From assembly GCA_023404095.1 (NCBI GenBank), contig JAEYDD010000032.1, positions 62,001 to 126,000 on the forward strand: a stretch of 64,000 nt of DNA. Direction: 5' to 3'. The notes below the pieces were generated by a model. It saw nothing but the letters and a program-made list of their open reading frames with translations. It was not told the origin of the DNA and made no database searches. Each line of letters opens with the position of its first letter. Positions within the stretch are counted from its first letter, which is position 1. Of the stretch, positions 1 to 7,631 are shown one piece after another. The translations under genes were made by a program, and so were the position numbers. The stretch is from Pseudomonadota bacterium (GTDB lineage Bacteria > Pseudomonadota > Alphaproteobacteria > Rhizobiales > Rhizobiaceae).

Positions 1-435
1 GCCGACGGGTTGAACCTTAACGTGTCCGACACCGCCATACCGCAGGTGGACGTGGCACTCGATGCAACGATCGCCAACGCCGCCGACTGGCTGAACGACG
101 GGCCTCCGACGACCGCGCCGCATGGCACGAAGGGAGAGCTGCACAACTTCAGTCTCGTGTTCGCCAACGGCAGCAATGCCGCGCTTTCCGGCCCCTACGA
201 AGTCGATGACAAGGGGCGGCTGTCGGGCAATTTCCAGGTTCAGGTGAAGGGTATCGACGCAGTCCGCGATGCCATCGCCGAGGCTTTTCCCGAGATTGCG
301 GAGACCGCCTCGAGTGTTGCAAGCACCATCCGCAGCCTCTCCGGCGGCAAGGACGAGGCCAGCGTCAAGCTCAGGGTCAGGGACGGCGTCGTCTACCTCG
401 GCATCATTCCCCTGGCCGCAATCCCGCCGCTCTGA
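1..435 (+). CDS. DUF2125 family protein, C-terminal part (5' end cut)
   Basis: This is the C-terminal ~144 residues of a gene that enters from the left edge. The frame is open from base 1, so the TTG at 10 is not needed as a start. The fragment resembles the end of the rhizobial DUF2125 envelope proteins, with beta-rich alternating hydrophobic/polar segments and a hydrophobic tail ending in IIPLAAIPPL. It converges on tyrC with only six bases between the two stops, an arrangement I recall from other Rhizobiaceae. Function is unknown. The family call rests on residual similarity and neighbourhood and is moderate. Confidence 0.6.
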   Translation, partial: ADGLNLNVSDTAIPQVDVALDATIANAADWLNDGPPTTAPHGTKGELHNFSLVFANGSNAALSGPYEVDDKGRLSGNFQVQVKGIDAVRDAIAEAFPEIAETASSVASTIRSLSGGKDEASVKLRVRDGVVYLGIIPLAAIPPL

Positions 436-441
436 CAGAGG

Positions 442-1371
442 CTACTTTTCCGGCGCGGCATCCGGGCGACCGAAGTTGGCTGCCGCCGTGTCCTGCCCCG
501 CATCGATGATCGACCGCCGGATGGCGCGCGTTCGCGTGAAGAGATCGAACAGCTTTTCGCCGTCGCCCCAGCGGATCGCGCGCTGCAGATAGGCCAGATC
601 CTCGGAGAACCGCGCCAGCATCTCGAGAATGGCATCCTTGTTATGCAGGCAGACGTCGCGCCACATCGTCGGATCGGACGCAGCCAGTCGGGTGAAGTCG
701 CGGAAGCCCGAGGCGGAATACTTGATGACCTCCGATTCGGTCACCGTCTCCAGGTCGTCCGCCGTGCCCACGATGTTATAGGCAATAATGTGCGGCAGGT
801 GCGACACGATCGCCAGCACCTTGTCGTGGTGCTCGGTGTCCATCTCGTCCACCTTCGAGCCGAGCGCTTCCCAGAAGGCGGCAAGGCGCCGCTTGGCGGC
901 CTTGTCGGTACCGTGCACCGGCGTCAGGATACACCAGCGCCCGCGGAAAAGCTCGGCGAAACCGGCATCGGGACCGGAATGCTCGGTACCGGCGAGCGGA
1001 TGGCCCGGAATGAAGTGGACGCCCTTCGGGATATGCGGCAGCATCTGCGCGACCACGGACGCCTTGGTGGAGCCGACGTCCGTGATGATGGCGCCGGGCT
1101 TGAGGTTCGGGGCAATCTGCTGGGCGACGCTGCCCGACGCACCGACCGGAACGGAGACGATGACGAGATCGGCGTTGCGGACCGCTTCCGCCGCATCCAG
1201 GTGATATTCGGTACCAAGTTCCAGTTCACGCGCCCGCTCGAGCGTCTCTTCGCTACGCGTTGCGATCGCGACCGACTGGGCCAGGCCCTGAGTTTTAACC
1301 GCGCGTGCGATGGATGAACCGATGAGGCCGATACCGATCAGCGCAATCTTGTCAAACTGTTGATCCGCCAT
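442..1371 (-). CDS. tyrC: Prephenate/arogenate (cyclohexadienyl) dehydrogenase
   Basis: This 309-residue enzyme catalyses oxidative decarboxylation of prephenate or arogenate in tyrosine synthesis, using NAD(P). The N-terminus has a Rossmann fold with the dinucleotide loop GIGLIGSS (residues 13-20). It is followed by the TyrA-type segment with ITDVGSTK and the PGHPLAGTEHSGP motif, and an alpha-helical dimerisation half containing the conserved HD/H residues (DTEHHDKVLAIVSHLPH). The start was set at the ATG at 1371, because the open frame upstream of it lacks family similarity. No ACT or chorismate mutase domain is fused. It lies downstream of, and codirectional with, a methyltransferase gene. 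Confidence 0.9.
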   Translation of the reverse strand: MADQQFDKIALIGIGLIGSSIARAVKTQGLAQSVAIATRSEETLERARELELGTEYHLDAAEAVRNADLVIVSVPVGASGSVAQQIAPNLKPGAIITDVGSTKASVVAQMLPHIPKGVHFIPGHPLAGTEHSGPDAGFAELFRGRWCILTPVHGTDKAAKRRLAAFWEALGSKVDEMDTEHHDKVLAIVSHLPHIIAYNIVGTADDLETVTESEVIKYSASGFRDFTRLAASDPTMWRDVCLHNKDAILEMLARFSEDLAYLQRAIRWGDGEKLFDLFTRTRAIRRSIIDAGQDTAAANFGRPDAAPEK

Positions 1372-1433
1372 GCCTGCCGCCCTTGTTCCGGATAGGAGCC
1401 CGCCTGCGTCGAGGCGGGATGGTGGAGCAGCCA

Positions 1434-2213
1434 TTACCGGCGCGGCGGAGGATTGTCGAGGGGCCTGCGCGGCAAGGCCGACCGCGTCGATGGCACGCCC
1501 GATGGCGCAAGCACGGGAACGAAGACGCGACGCGAAGCGCGGGCGGCCACCGGCAGTCCCTGGTAGAGCCGCTTCTGCGCCTCGACGATGAGGACTCCGG
1601 AAAACATCGGCCAGAGCCATCGCCCCAGCCGCTCGAAGGCGCCGCGCAGCTTCTGGATGCTGCGGTGCTTGGACGGGGGAAAGAACAACGCCTCGGCGCT
1701 GGCGCCCGGCGTGAAGTTGGTCTCGCGCAAAAGATGCGTCAACTGGCTACGCGAATAAGGACGGCCGGAGCCGAAGGGGGTGTGCTCCATTCGCGCCCAG
1801 ACGCCGCGACGGTTCGGCACGACGATCACGAGCCGGCCTCCGGGAGCCAGCACCCGCCACAGCTCCTTCATCGTCTCGCGCGGGTTTTCCGCAAATTCCA
1901 GCGAGTGCACCATCAGGATGCGGTCGATGGACGAGTCAGGCAGCGGCAGTTCCTCGTCGAAGACCAGCGCGGTGGCAGATGCCTCGCCCACCGGCCAGTT
2001 CACGGCCCCCTGCCCTGCCGGCATGAAAGCAAACGTGCGCTCCGTGTCACTGCGGAACCGATCGAGGTAGGGCACCGCATAGCCGAGCCCCACCAGCCGT
2101 TCTTCCGGCAGGCGCGCCCAGATCGAGCCTAGCGACATCGTGATCGAATGCTCCGCGAGGTGTCCGAGGGGAGAGTGGTAAAATTCGCGGAGATCGACAA
2201 TATCTGCATGCAT
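1434..2213 (-). CDS. SAM-dependent class I methyltransferase
   Basis: This is a 259-residue cytoplasmic protein. Its Methyltransf_11-like core includes a motif-II-like acidic segment around LPDSSIDRILMVHSLEF and a post-II strand (LAPGGRLVIVVPNRRGVWAR). The reading frame extends upstream to 2345, but the ATG at 2213 gives a natural start (MHADIVDLREFY). The substrate is unknown. In Rhizobiaceae this gene is commonly found divergent from gloB and upstream of tyrC, as here. The 62-base gap to tyrC allows cotranscription. The C-terminus is rich in Pro and Arg. Confidence 0.8.
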   Translation of the reverse strand: MHADIVDLREFYHSPLGHLAEHSITMSLGSIWARLPEERLVGLGYAVPYLDRFRSDTERTFAFMPAGQGAVNWPVGEASATALVFDEELPLPDSSIDRILMVHSLEFAENPRETMKELWRVLAPGGRLVIVVPNRRGVWARMEHTPFGSGRPYSRSQLTHLLRETNFTPGASAEALFFPPSKHRSIQKLRGAFERLGRWLWPMFSGVLIVEAQKRLYQGLPVAARASRRVFVPVLAPSGVPSTRSALPRRPLDNPPPRR

Positions 2214-2295
2214 TCGCGAGATGTTAGCGACCGGGCGATGGACTTCAAGGCCCGTCCCGCTAGATTCCGCGTTTCCGCGCAACGCGAAAGGGACA

Positions 2296-3072
2296 ATGCC
2301 CATGGCACCGCTCGAGATCGAACTGTTTGGCTGCCGCACCGACAATTTCGGCGTGCTTCTTCACGATGCGGCCAGCGGCACCACGGCCAGCATCGATGCG
2401 CCTGAGGAAAAGCCGATCCTCGATGCGCTTGCCCGGCGCGGCTGGCAGCTCACGCACATTCTGACCACGCATCATCATCAGGACCATGTCGAGGCGAACG
2501 AAGCCCTGAAGGCGCGTTTCGGCACCGTGATCATCGGGCCGGCACGGGAGAAAGACAAGATTCCCGGCATCGACAGGACGGTGGACGATGGCGACCGCTT
2601 CGACTTCGCCGGAAGGCCGGTGGAGGTCATCTGGACGCCCGGCCATACCGCAGGCCACATCTGCTATCACCTGCCGGAAGACAGACTGCTTTTTGCCGCC
2701 GACACACTGTTCGCACTCGGCTGCGGCCGCCTGTTCGAGGGAACGCCCGCGCAAATGTGGCAGTCTCTATCTCGCCTTGCCGCGCTTCCTGACGATACAA
2801 CCGTGTATTTCGGCCACGAATACACCCTGTCCAACGCCCGGTTCGCCCTTTCGGTCGATCCCGACAATGCCGCGCTGAAGGAGCGCGCCACGGACATCGA
2901 GCGCATTCGTGCCGCTGGCCGCTTCACGGCACCGACGACGATCGGGCTGGAAAAGCGCACGAACCCGTTCCTGCGCGCCGCCGATCCGGGTATTCGCAAG
3001 GTCCTTGTCATGCCGGACGCGTCCGACAGCGAGGTCTTTGCCGAAATACGCCACCGCAAGGACCGCTTCTGA
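2296..3072 (+). CDS. gloB: Hydroxyacylglutathione hydrolase (glyoxalase II)
   Basis: This 258-residue metallo-beta-lactamase-fold hydrolase cleaves S-lactoylglutathione to lactate and glutathione, the second step of methylglyoxal detoxification. The signature THHHQDH lies at residues 58-64. Further metal ligands fit GHTAGHICYH and LFAADTLFALGCGRLFEG, with the glyoxalase II-specific FGHEYTLSNARFA later. The C-terminal HAGH domain contains the ANPFLR-like NPFLRA segment. Length matches the family (about 250-260). The start was taken at ATG 2296 behind a GAAAGGGA ribosome-binding stretch; ATG 2302 is also possible. The stop overlaps the next gene's start by one base. Confidence 0.93.
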   Translation: MPMAPLEIELFGCRTDNFGVLLHDAASGTTASIDAPEEKPILDALARRGWQLTHILTTHHHQDHVEANEALKARFGTVIIGPAREKDKIPGIDRTVDDGDRFDFAGRPVEVIWTPGHTAGHICYHLPEDRLLFAADTLFALGCGRLFEGTPAQMWQSLSRLAALPDDTTVYFGHEYTLSNARFALSVDPDNAALKERATDIERIRAAGRFTAPTTIGLEKRTNPFLRAADPGIRKVLVMPDASDSEVFAEIRHRKDRF

Positions 3073-3497
3073 TGACCCCGAAGCAGATCATCTCCACCCT
3101 TGGCATGGAACGCCACCCGGAGGGCGGCTGGTACGTCCAGACCTTTCGCGACACCGACGGCGGCGCGCGCGGTCACTCAACCGCCATCTACTATCTGCTC
3201 GAGAAGGGTGAACGCTCGCACTGGCACCGCGTGCGGGATGCGACCGAGGTCTGGCACTATTATGCCGGCGGCCCGCTGCGGCTGTCGATCTGCGGCGATG
3301 GACAGACCAGCAACAGCCAGGTGCTCGGCCCCCACCTCGCCAATGGGGAGCGGCCCCAGGTCATCGTGCCCGCCGGATGGTGGCAGTCGGCAGAACCCTT
3401 GGGCGAATGGACGCTGGTCGGCTGCACCGTAGCACCCGGCTTTTCCTTCGACGCTTTCGAGATGGCCCCGCCCGGCTGGCGCCCGGGAGCCAACTAG
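3072..3497 (+). CDS. Cupin-family protein (DUF985)
   Basis: This 141-residue small beta-barrel protein has the DUF985 pattern: HPEGGWYVQTFRD at the start, STAIYYLLEKGERSHWHRV (cupin motif 1 region), DATEVWHYYAGGPLRL, and a C-terminal VGCTVAPGFSFDAFEMAPPGW. Most DUF985 members bind a metal in a cupin fold, but the reaction is not established. It begins with TGATG coupling to gloB (one-base overlap), so the two are probably translated from one mRNA. Its TAG stop abuts directly on the stop of the convergent exporter gene. Confidence 0.85.
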   Translation: MTPKQIISTLGMERHPEGGWYVQTFRDTDGGARGHSTAIYYLLEKGERSHWHRVRDATEVWHYYAGGPLRLSICGDGQTSNSQVLGPHLANGERPQVIVPAGWWQSAEPLGEWTLVGCTVAPGFSFDAFEMAPPGWRPGAN

Positions 3498-4388
3498 CTA
3501 GGTGGCGTCGGTGGCAGCCACCGGCTTGGCGCGGAAAATCATGTCCCTGGCCGCAAGGACCGCACCGCCGGTGACGAGCACGCAGGCAATCGCGATCCGC
3601 CAGGACGGCTCGGCGTATCCCGTCAGGATGAGATTGAGTGTCGAAAGCAGGGGGGCGGCATAGCTTGCAGCGCCAAGAATCTGGATATCGCCGTTCTTCA
3701 CGCCGAAATCCCACGCATAGAAGGCCGCCCCTACCGGCAACAGGCCAAGGCCTGCCACGGCGAACCATTCGAAGCCCGTCTCCGGCCAGACCGTCGTCTC
3801 CAGGCCGAGGTGGCAGAGGAACGAAAGGACCGAGGTTGCAAGGCAGAAGCCGGTGACGACGTCTGTCGAAGCCGCTTCGAAACGGCGGGTCAGAAGCGAA
3901 TAGCCCGACCAGGTGAAGGCGCAGAGGAAGGCGGCGGCGTAGCCCATCGTATAGGCGCCATCGAAGGACAGGCCGTTGCGGGCGACGATCAGGAAGGTTC
4001 CCGCCAGCCCCGAGAGCGCACCCGCGATATGGTACCAGCGCAGCTTTTCACCCGGCAGCATCGCCGAGCCGACAACGATCAGCAACGGCCAGAGATAGGC
4101 GATGAGCCCCGCCTCTACCGCGGGCGCGTTGCGCAGAGCGGTGAAGTAAAGGAAATGATAGCCGAACAGCCCGGCAATGCCGACGATCCAGACCTTTGCC
4201 GGCTGGCGCAAAAGCGCCATTCGCTCCGGCCGCAGCGCGAGCACGACAAGGCCGGGCAGGCTGCCGATCAAAAAGCAGATCGCCGAAAGCTGGAAAGGCG
4301 GCATCTTGCCAGACGCGGTGGTGAAAAGCGCCAGGAGCGACCACATCAGGATCGCCGAAAAGCCGATGAGCGTCGCTTTCAATTTCAC
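3498..4388 (-). CDS. EamA/DMT-family transporter, YddG-like exporter
   Basis: This 296-residue inner-membrane protein has about ten hydrophobic segments forming two EamA repeats. The N-terminal sequence (ATLIGFSAILMWSLLALFT) and the internal pattern (WPLLIVVGSAMLPGEKLRWYHIAG) resemble YddG, an aromatic amino acid exporter. Substrate assignment is by resemblance only. Translation appears to begin at a GTG at 4388; no ATG start fits the first helix. The gene is monocistronic and converges on the cupin gene with no base between the stops (palindrome CTAGCTAG). Confidence 0.8.
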   Translation of the reverse strand: MKLKATLIGFSAILMWSLLALFTTASGKMPPFQLSAICFLIGSLPGLVVLALRPERMALLRQPAKVWIVGIAGLFGYHFLYFTALRNAPAVEAGLIAYLWPLLIVVGSAMLPGEKLRWYHIAGALSGLAGTFLIVARNGLSFDGAYTMGYAAAFLCAFTWSGYSLLTRRFEAASTDVVTGFCLATSVLSFLCHLGLETTVWPETGFEWFAVAGLGLLPVGAAFYAWDFGVKNGDIQILGAASYAAPLLSTLNLILTGYAEPSWRIAIACVLVTGGAVLAARDMIFRAKPVAATDAT

Positions 4389-4421
4389 GTGTTAAGGCCC
4401 CGCATGCAATGTTTCGGCGGC

Positions 4422-5192
4422 TCAGCCGCCGAAGCGGGTAGCCGAGACGGTGACCGGACCGAGCGAAGTCGGAATCCGGACGAAGACCGGGGCATATACA
4501 TCCACGGGATCGGCCTTTGCAAACCAGATCTCCATCGTGGTCAACTTGCGCAGGTACTCGACGTCCCGCCGCCCCTTGCGGTAGCCGGCCTTCGGCACGA
4601 ACCGCACGCCGCAGACCTTGACTTCGCCGTCGAAGCCCTTGGTGGAAAACGGCCGCGTGCCCTTGTCCACCAGCTTGATGTCCATGCGTGACTCGCCGTC
4701 GAAGATCGGCAGCGTCTTGGAGCAGACGTTCGAGGTTGCGGGGATGATCAGGCCCGAGATCGGATCGACCACCGAGCGCATGTCGCCGGCGCGCACCGGC
4801 ACCCAGTTTTCCGGCGCCCGCCGCCGCTCTGGCCGGATAGACGCGCTGGCAACGTTGCCGTTGCGGAAGGTCACGTCGATTGCGCGGGCACGCTTGCCGC
4901 TGCGATAAGACATGGAATATCGGCTCGCGCGCAGCTTGCCGTCGGAGACCGTGCCGGAAACCGAGGTCCTTCCATGCGTGCTGGAGAGGATGTCGGCGAG
5001 ACCGGCGGAATCCATTCGCCCCGAGATCGTGTAGCGCCTGCCGTCGAATTCGGAACGGAAACTCGCGGTCGCGACCGGGAAACCGGCGAGACGGATGCTG
5101 TAGTCGGTAACGTGCTCGACCTCCGTCGCGCCGGCGACGCCTGCCGTCACCGTCGCGATGGTACCTGCCGCGATCCAAGCCCTCAAGCCCAT
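4422..5192 (-). CDS. DUF3108 periplasmic protein
   Basis: This 256-residue exported protein has a cleavable signal peptide (about residues 1-22, ending near AGVAGA). The mature part has the DUF3108 layout: YSIRLAGFPVATASFRSEFDGRRYTISG, beta-strand repeats, and a C-terminal LTTMEIWFAKADPVDVYAPVFVRIPTSLGPVTVSATRF. DUF3108 proteins are predicted periplasmic beta-rich proteins of unknown function, frequently found beside rpmB in rhizobia. It is divergent from rpmB across a 280-base intergenic region and codirectional with the YddG-like gene 33 bases downstream. Confidence 0.82.
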   Translation of the reverse strand: MGLRAWIAAGTIATVTAGVAGATEVEHVTDYSIRLAGFPVATASFRSEFDGRRYTISGRMDSAGLADILSSTHGRTSVSGTVSDGKLRASRYSMSYRSGKRARAIDVTFRNGNVASASIRPERRRAPENWVPVRAGDMRSVVDPISGLIIPATSNVCSKTLPIFDGESRMDIKLVDKGTRPFSTKGFDGEVKVCGVRFVPKAGYRKGRRDVEYLRKLTTMEIWFAKADPVDVYAPVFVRIPTSLGPVTVSATRFGG

Positions 5193-5351
5193 CTTTCAAC
5201 CGCTCCTTCGTGGGAAAGACTATAATTCCTTTTGCGGCATTTCTGCGCCGCTGCTATCTCTAAGGACGGCGAACGCTGGCGGATACCCTTGTGGTATTGG
5301 GCGCAATTCGCAGCGACTTGCAATAGTTTTCCAGCCGACGCCAAGGTTTGG

Positions 5352-5380
5352 CTTGACGCCGCAAGCGCGGGTGACTATAA
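5352..5380 (+). promoter_or_regulatory. Predicted sigma70 promoter for rpmB
   Basis: CTTGAC at 5352-5357 is followed by a 17-base spacer and CTATAA at 5375-5380. This matches the rhizobial housekeeping consensus (CTTGAC-N17-CTATAT) at all but one position. It would give a 5' leader of about 85 bases before rpmB. Confidence 0.7.
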
Positions 5381-5472
5381 AACCGCAACTTTTCCAATAA
5401 GGCCAGACGGACTGCGGCCGGACACGGCGCCGGAATCGTATTGTCCGAAACCAAAGAAGAATAGGTGCATCC

Positions 5473-5757
5473 ATGTCCCGTAGTTGCGAATTGACCGGCA
5501 AGGGCGTCCAGTCTGGCAACAATGTCAGCCACGCCAACAACAAGACCAAGCGCAAGTTCCTTCCGAACCTGTGCAACGTCACGCTCATCTCGGACTCCCT
5601 CGGCCAGCGTTTCCGCCTGCGCGTTTCCGCAGCAGCCCTCCGCTCGGTCGAGCACCGCGGCGGCCTGGACGCCTTCCTGCTGAAGGCTGACGAGAACGAG
5701 CTGTCCATGCGCGCGCGCCTGCTGCGCCGCCAGATCGTCAAGAAGACCGCCGCCTGA
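5473..5757 (+). CDS. rpmB: 50S ribosomal protein L28
   Basis: This 94-residue ribosomal protein of the large subunit has the canonical start (MSRSCELTGKGVQSGNNVSHANNKTKRKFLPNL) and the conserved LGQRFRLRVSAAALRSVEHRGGLDAFL segment. The highly basic composition and length fit alphaproteobacterial L28. The start is fixed by family alignment. It is transcribed from the predicted promoter at 5352-5380 and followed by a hairpin at 5789-5818. Confidence 0.97.
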   Translation: MSRSCELTGKGVQSGNNVSHANNKTKRKFLPNLCNVTLISDSLGQRFRLRVSAAALRSVEHRGGLDAFLLKADENELSMRARLLRRQIVKKTAA

Positions 5758-5788
5758 TCCTTCGGCGCGATTTTCTCTGATAGGTAAC

Positions 5789-5826
5789 GAGGCTTGACCG
5801 GGCATCCGGGCAGGCCTCATTTCATT
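5789..5826 (+). terminator. Hairpin after rpmB (probable terminator)
   Basis: GAGGC (5789-5793) pairs with GCCTC (5814-5818). Inner TG/CA and CCGG/CCGG pairs close a GCAT loop, and ATTTCATT follows. The T-run is weak, so it may be only a partial terminator and could let rpmB transcripts continue into the transporter leader. Confidence 0.5.
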
Positions 5827-5848
5827 GAAAACATCATTATTCCTCCAA

Positions 5849-5878
5849 CTGGTGGCATCACCCAGGATAAAAAAATGC
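5849..5878 (+). promoter_or_regulatory. Putative preQ1-I riboswitch controlling the queuosine-precursor transporter
   Basis: A four-pair stem CTGG (5849-5852)/CCAG (5862-5865) encloses a nine-base loop TGGCATCAC and is followed by an A-rich tail GATAAAAAA. Loop bases GCAT (5855-5858) are complementary to ATGC (5875-5878), which is the start codon plus one base. The AGGA Shine-Dalgarno (5864-5867) lies in the stem's 3' side. This H-type pseudoknot with an A-rich tail, and a C just before the stem's 3' strand (C5861), is the preQ1-I architecture. The downstream gene is a preQ1/queuosine-precursor transporter. Predicted effect: ligand binding stabilises the pseudoknot and blocks translation. The call was made by eye, without a covariance-model score. 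Confidence 0.72.
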
Positions 5879-6516
5879 AGGCGAACCGCATTACCCTCAT
5901 CTATGTCCTCCTGATGACGCTCGTCGTCGTCGCCTCGAACATCCTCGTGCAGTATCCGCTGCCGGGCATGCTTTTCGGCATCAGCCTCGGCGACATCCTC
6001 ACCTTCGGCGCCTTCACCTACCCCGTCGCCTTCCTCGTCACCGACCTGACCAATCGCCAGTTCGGTCCGCGCACAGCGCGTAGGGTGGTCGTCGCAGGCT
6101 TTGCGGTTGCGATCGTGTTCTCCTTCGCCGTAGCCACCCCCAGGATCGCGGTTGCATCCGGGACGGCCTTCCTGCTCGGCCAGTTGCTGGACATCTCGGT
6201 CTTCAACAAGCTGCGTCGGCAGACCTGGTGGCGCGCTCCGCTGGTCGGCTCCCTGGTCGGCTCCGCGCTGGATACGCTGATCTTCTTCTCCATCGCCTTT
6301 GCCCCCGCCTTCGTCATGCTCGGCCCCAACGAGCCGTTCGCGATCGAGCAGGCGCCTGTTCTCGGCCTCTTCGCCGTCGAAGCGCAGCGCTGGATCTCCT
6401 GGGCAATCACCGATTTCGGCGTGAAGCTGCTGATGGGCCTGGTGATGCTCCTCCCCTATGGCGCGCTGATGAGCACGCTCAAGCCCATGCCGGCCGCGGA
6501 GAAGGCCTCGGCCTGA
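5875..6516 (+). CDS. Queuosine precursor transporter (VUT/YhhQ family)
   Basis: This 213-residue inner-membrane protein has about six hydrophobic segments. Its sequence is that of the VUT_1/YhhQ family (COG1738): MQANRITLIYVLLMTLVVVASNI at the start, TYPVAFLVTDLTNRQFGPRTARRVV, and the C-terminal ISWAITDFGVKLLMGLVMLLPYGAL. The family imports queuine precursors such as preQ1/preQ0 for tRNA queuosine modification. The start was set at ATG 5875, the codon captured by the riboswitch-like pseudoknot; the in-frame ATG at 5794 would translate through the hairpin. A strong terminator follows at 6544-6573. Confidence 0.88.
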   Translation: MQANRITLIYVLLMTLVVVASNILVQYPLPGMLFGISLGDILTFGAFTYPVAFLVTDLTNRQFGPRTARRVVVAGFAVAIVFSFAVATPRIAVASGTAFLLGQLLDISVFNKLRRQTWWRAPLVGSLVGSALDTLIFFSIAFAPAFVMLGPNEPFAIEQAPVLGLFAVEAQRWISWAITDFGVKLLMGLVMLLPYGALMSTLKPMPAAEKASA

Positions 6517-6543
6517 TCGGCCGAACATCCATATGTTTCCAAT

Positions 6544-6573
6544 GGGCCGCTCGGGCAACCGGCGGCCCGTTTT
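6544..6573 (+). terminator. Rho-independent terminator after the VUT transporter
   Basis: GGGCCGC (6544-6550) pairs with GCGGCCC (6562-6568). Three inner pairs (CGG/CCG) close a GCAA tetraloop. GTTTTACGTTT follows. Confidence 0.8.
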
Positions 6574-6578
6574 ACGTT

Positions 6579-7580
6579 TCAAAGCCCGCCTGTCAGGCGG
6601 AATTCCAGCATCAGGTTCCGCTGCAGGATCGAATGGTTGTCGTCGGAAACGAGGATGATGCGGACGTCGCCGTCCGGCAGCTGCATCACGTCGATCCCCT
6701 CCATGTTGTCGATCTGATGGCTCATGTCGGCATCCATCAGCACCTCACCGTCCAGCAGCGCGCCGGGGCGTATTTCTGCACCCTTGATGCGGCGTATGCG
6801 CATGCCGATCCCGTCGGAAAGCCGGAACCGGCGTTCGAGCAGCAGGAGGTCTCCATCCGGCAGGAAGGCGCCGTCGGTGATGTCGTAGGGATCGTTGCGA
6901 ACGACGGCGAACGTGCCTTTCGCCGGCCCGTCGAGAATGGCTCCGAACAGATTGCCCTGCCGGTCCAGACTGCGTTCGGCCAAGATTACCGGCGCGCCGG
7001 CGAGTGGTCCGTCGACGGGAGCCATCGCCAGCGTCTCGAAACCGCGGTTGTTGCGCAACTCCGAACGCGGGAACGGAAGTGGATAGCTGGCTTTCGGCGC
7101 TGAAGTCTCAAAGCCGGGATCCGGATAGACGTCCACGCGATGGCGCTGTTCGAAGCTGACGATCGCCGCTCCCGGCGCCAGTGCCAGCCCCTCCGCATCG
7201 ACGAGCGTTTTGGCCTTCTCGGGTTCGCCCCTGGCGTTGAGCATCGGCGTGATCTTCACGTCGGAAAGGCCCGACAGCGCCCCCTCGCCATCGCGTTCGA
7301 TCGCCCCCGTCATCCAGTGCCCGGTATCGAGCGCGGCGACGAAATGCTTCTGGTCAGGACGGAACCGGATCGAGGAGATCGCCCCCACGAGCTTGTTCGG
7401 CGACGTGAAGGTGATGCCGCCGACGAATTCCAGCTTGCCGAAGGCCCGTTGCCCCGAGCCTACGGCGAAATGCTGGATCGTGCTGCTGTCGATTTCGAGC
7501 GCGACGCTCGTCGCAGAACTGGGGGCGGCAACGACGCTGGCGGCCAGCACCAAGGCGAAGAGGGCGGACAGTCGCGTCAT
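6579..7580 (-). CDS. Esterase-like activity of phytase family protein
   Basis: This 333-residue exported protein has a signal peptide (residues 1 to about 23, cleavage near SSA). The body matches the phytase-like beta-propeller domain PF13449: FVGGITFTSPNKLVGAISSIRFRPDQKHFVAALDTGHW, DAEGLALAPGAAIVSFEQRHRV, and a C-terminal NMEGIDVMQLPDGDVRIILVSDDNHSILQRNLMLEFRL. The usual prediction is a periplasmic phosphoesterase, with no demonstrated substrate. It converges on the transporter gene, with the terminator between. It lies 51 bases downstream of cobT and on the same strand. Confidence 0.8.
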   Translation of the reverse strand: MTRLSALFALVLAASVVAAPSSATSVALEIDSSTIQHFAVGSGQRAFGKLEFVGGITFTSPNKLVGAISSIRFRPDQKHFVAALDTGHWMTGAIERDGEGALSGLSDVKITPMLNARGEPEKAKTLVDAEGLALAPGAAIVSFEQRHRVDVYPDPGFETSAPKASYPLPFPRSELRNNRGFETLAMAPVDGPLAGAPVILAERSLDRQGNLFGAILDGPAKGTFAVVRNDPYDITDGAFLPDGDLLLLERRFRLSDGIGMRIRRIKGAEIRPGALLDGEVLMDADMSHQIDNMEGIDVMQLPDGDVRIILVSDDNHSILQRNLMLEFRLTGGL

Positions 7581-7631
7581 TGGCTCCCCGTGCCAAGCAA
7601 GCGCGCAACGCCGCCCGGGTTGAATTTCTCG

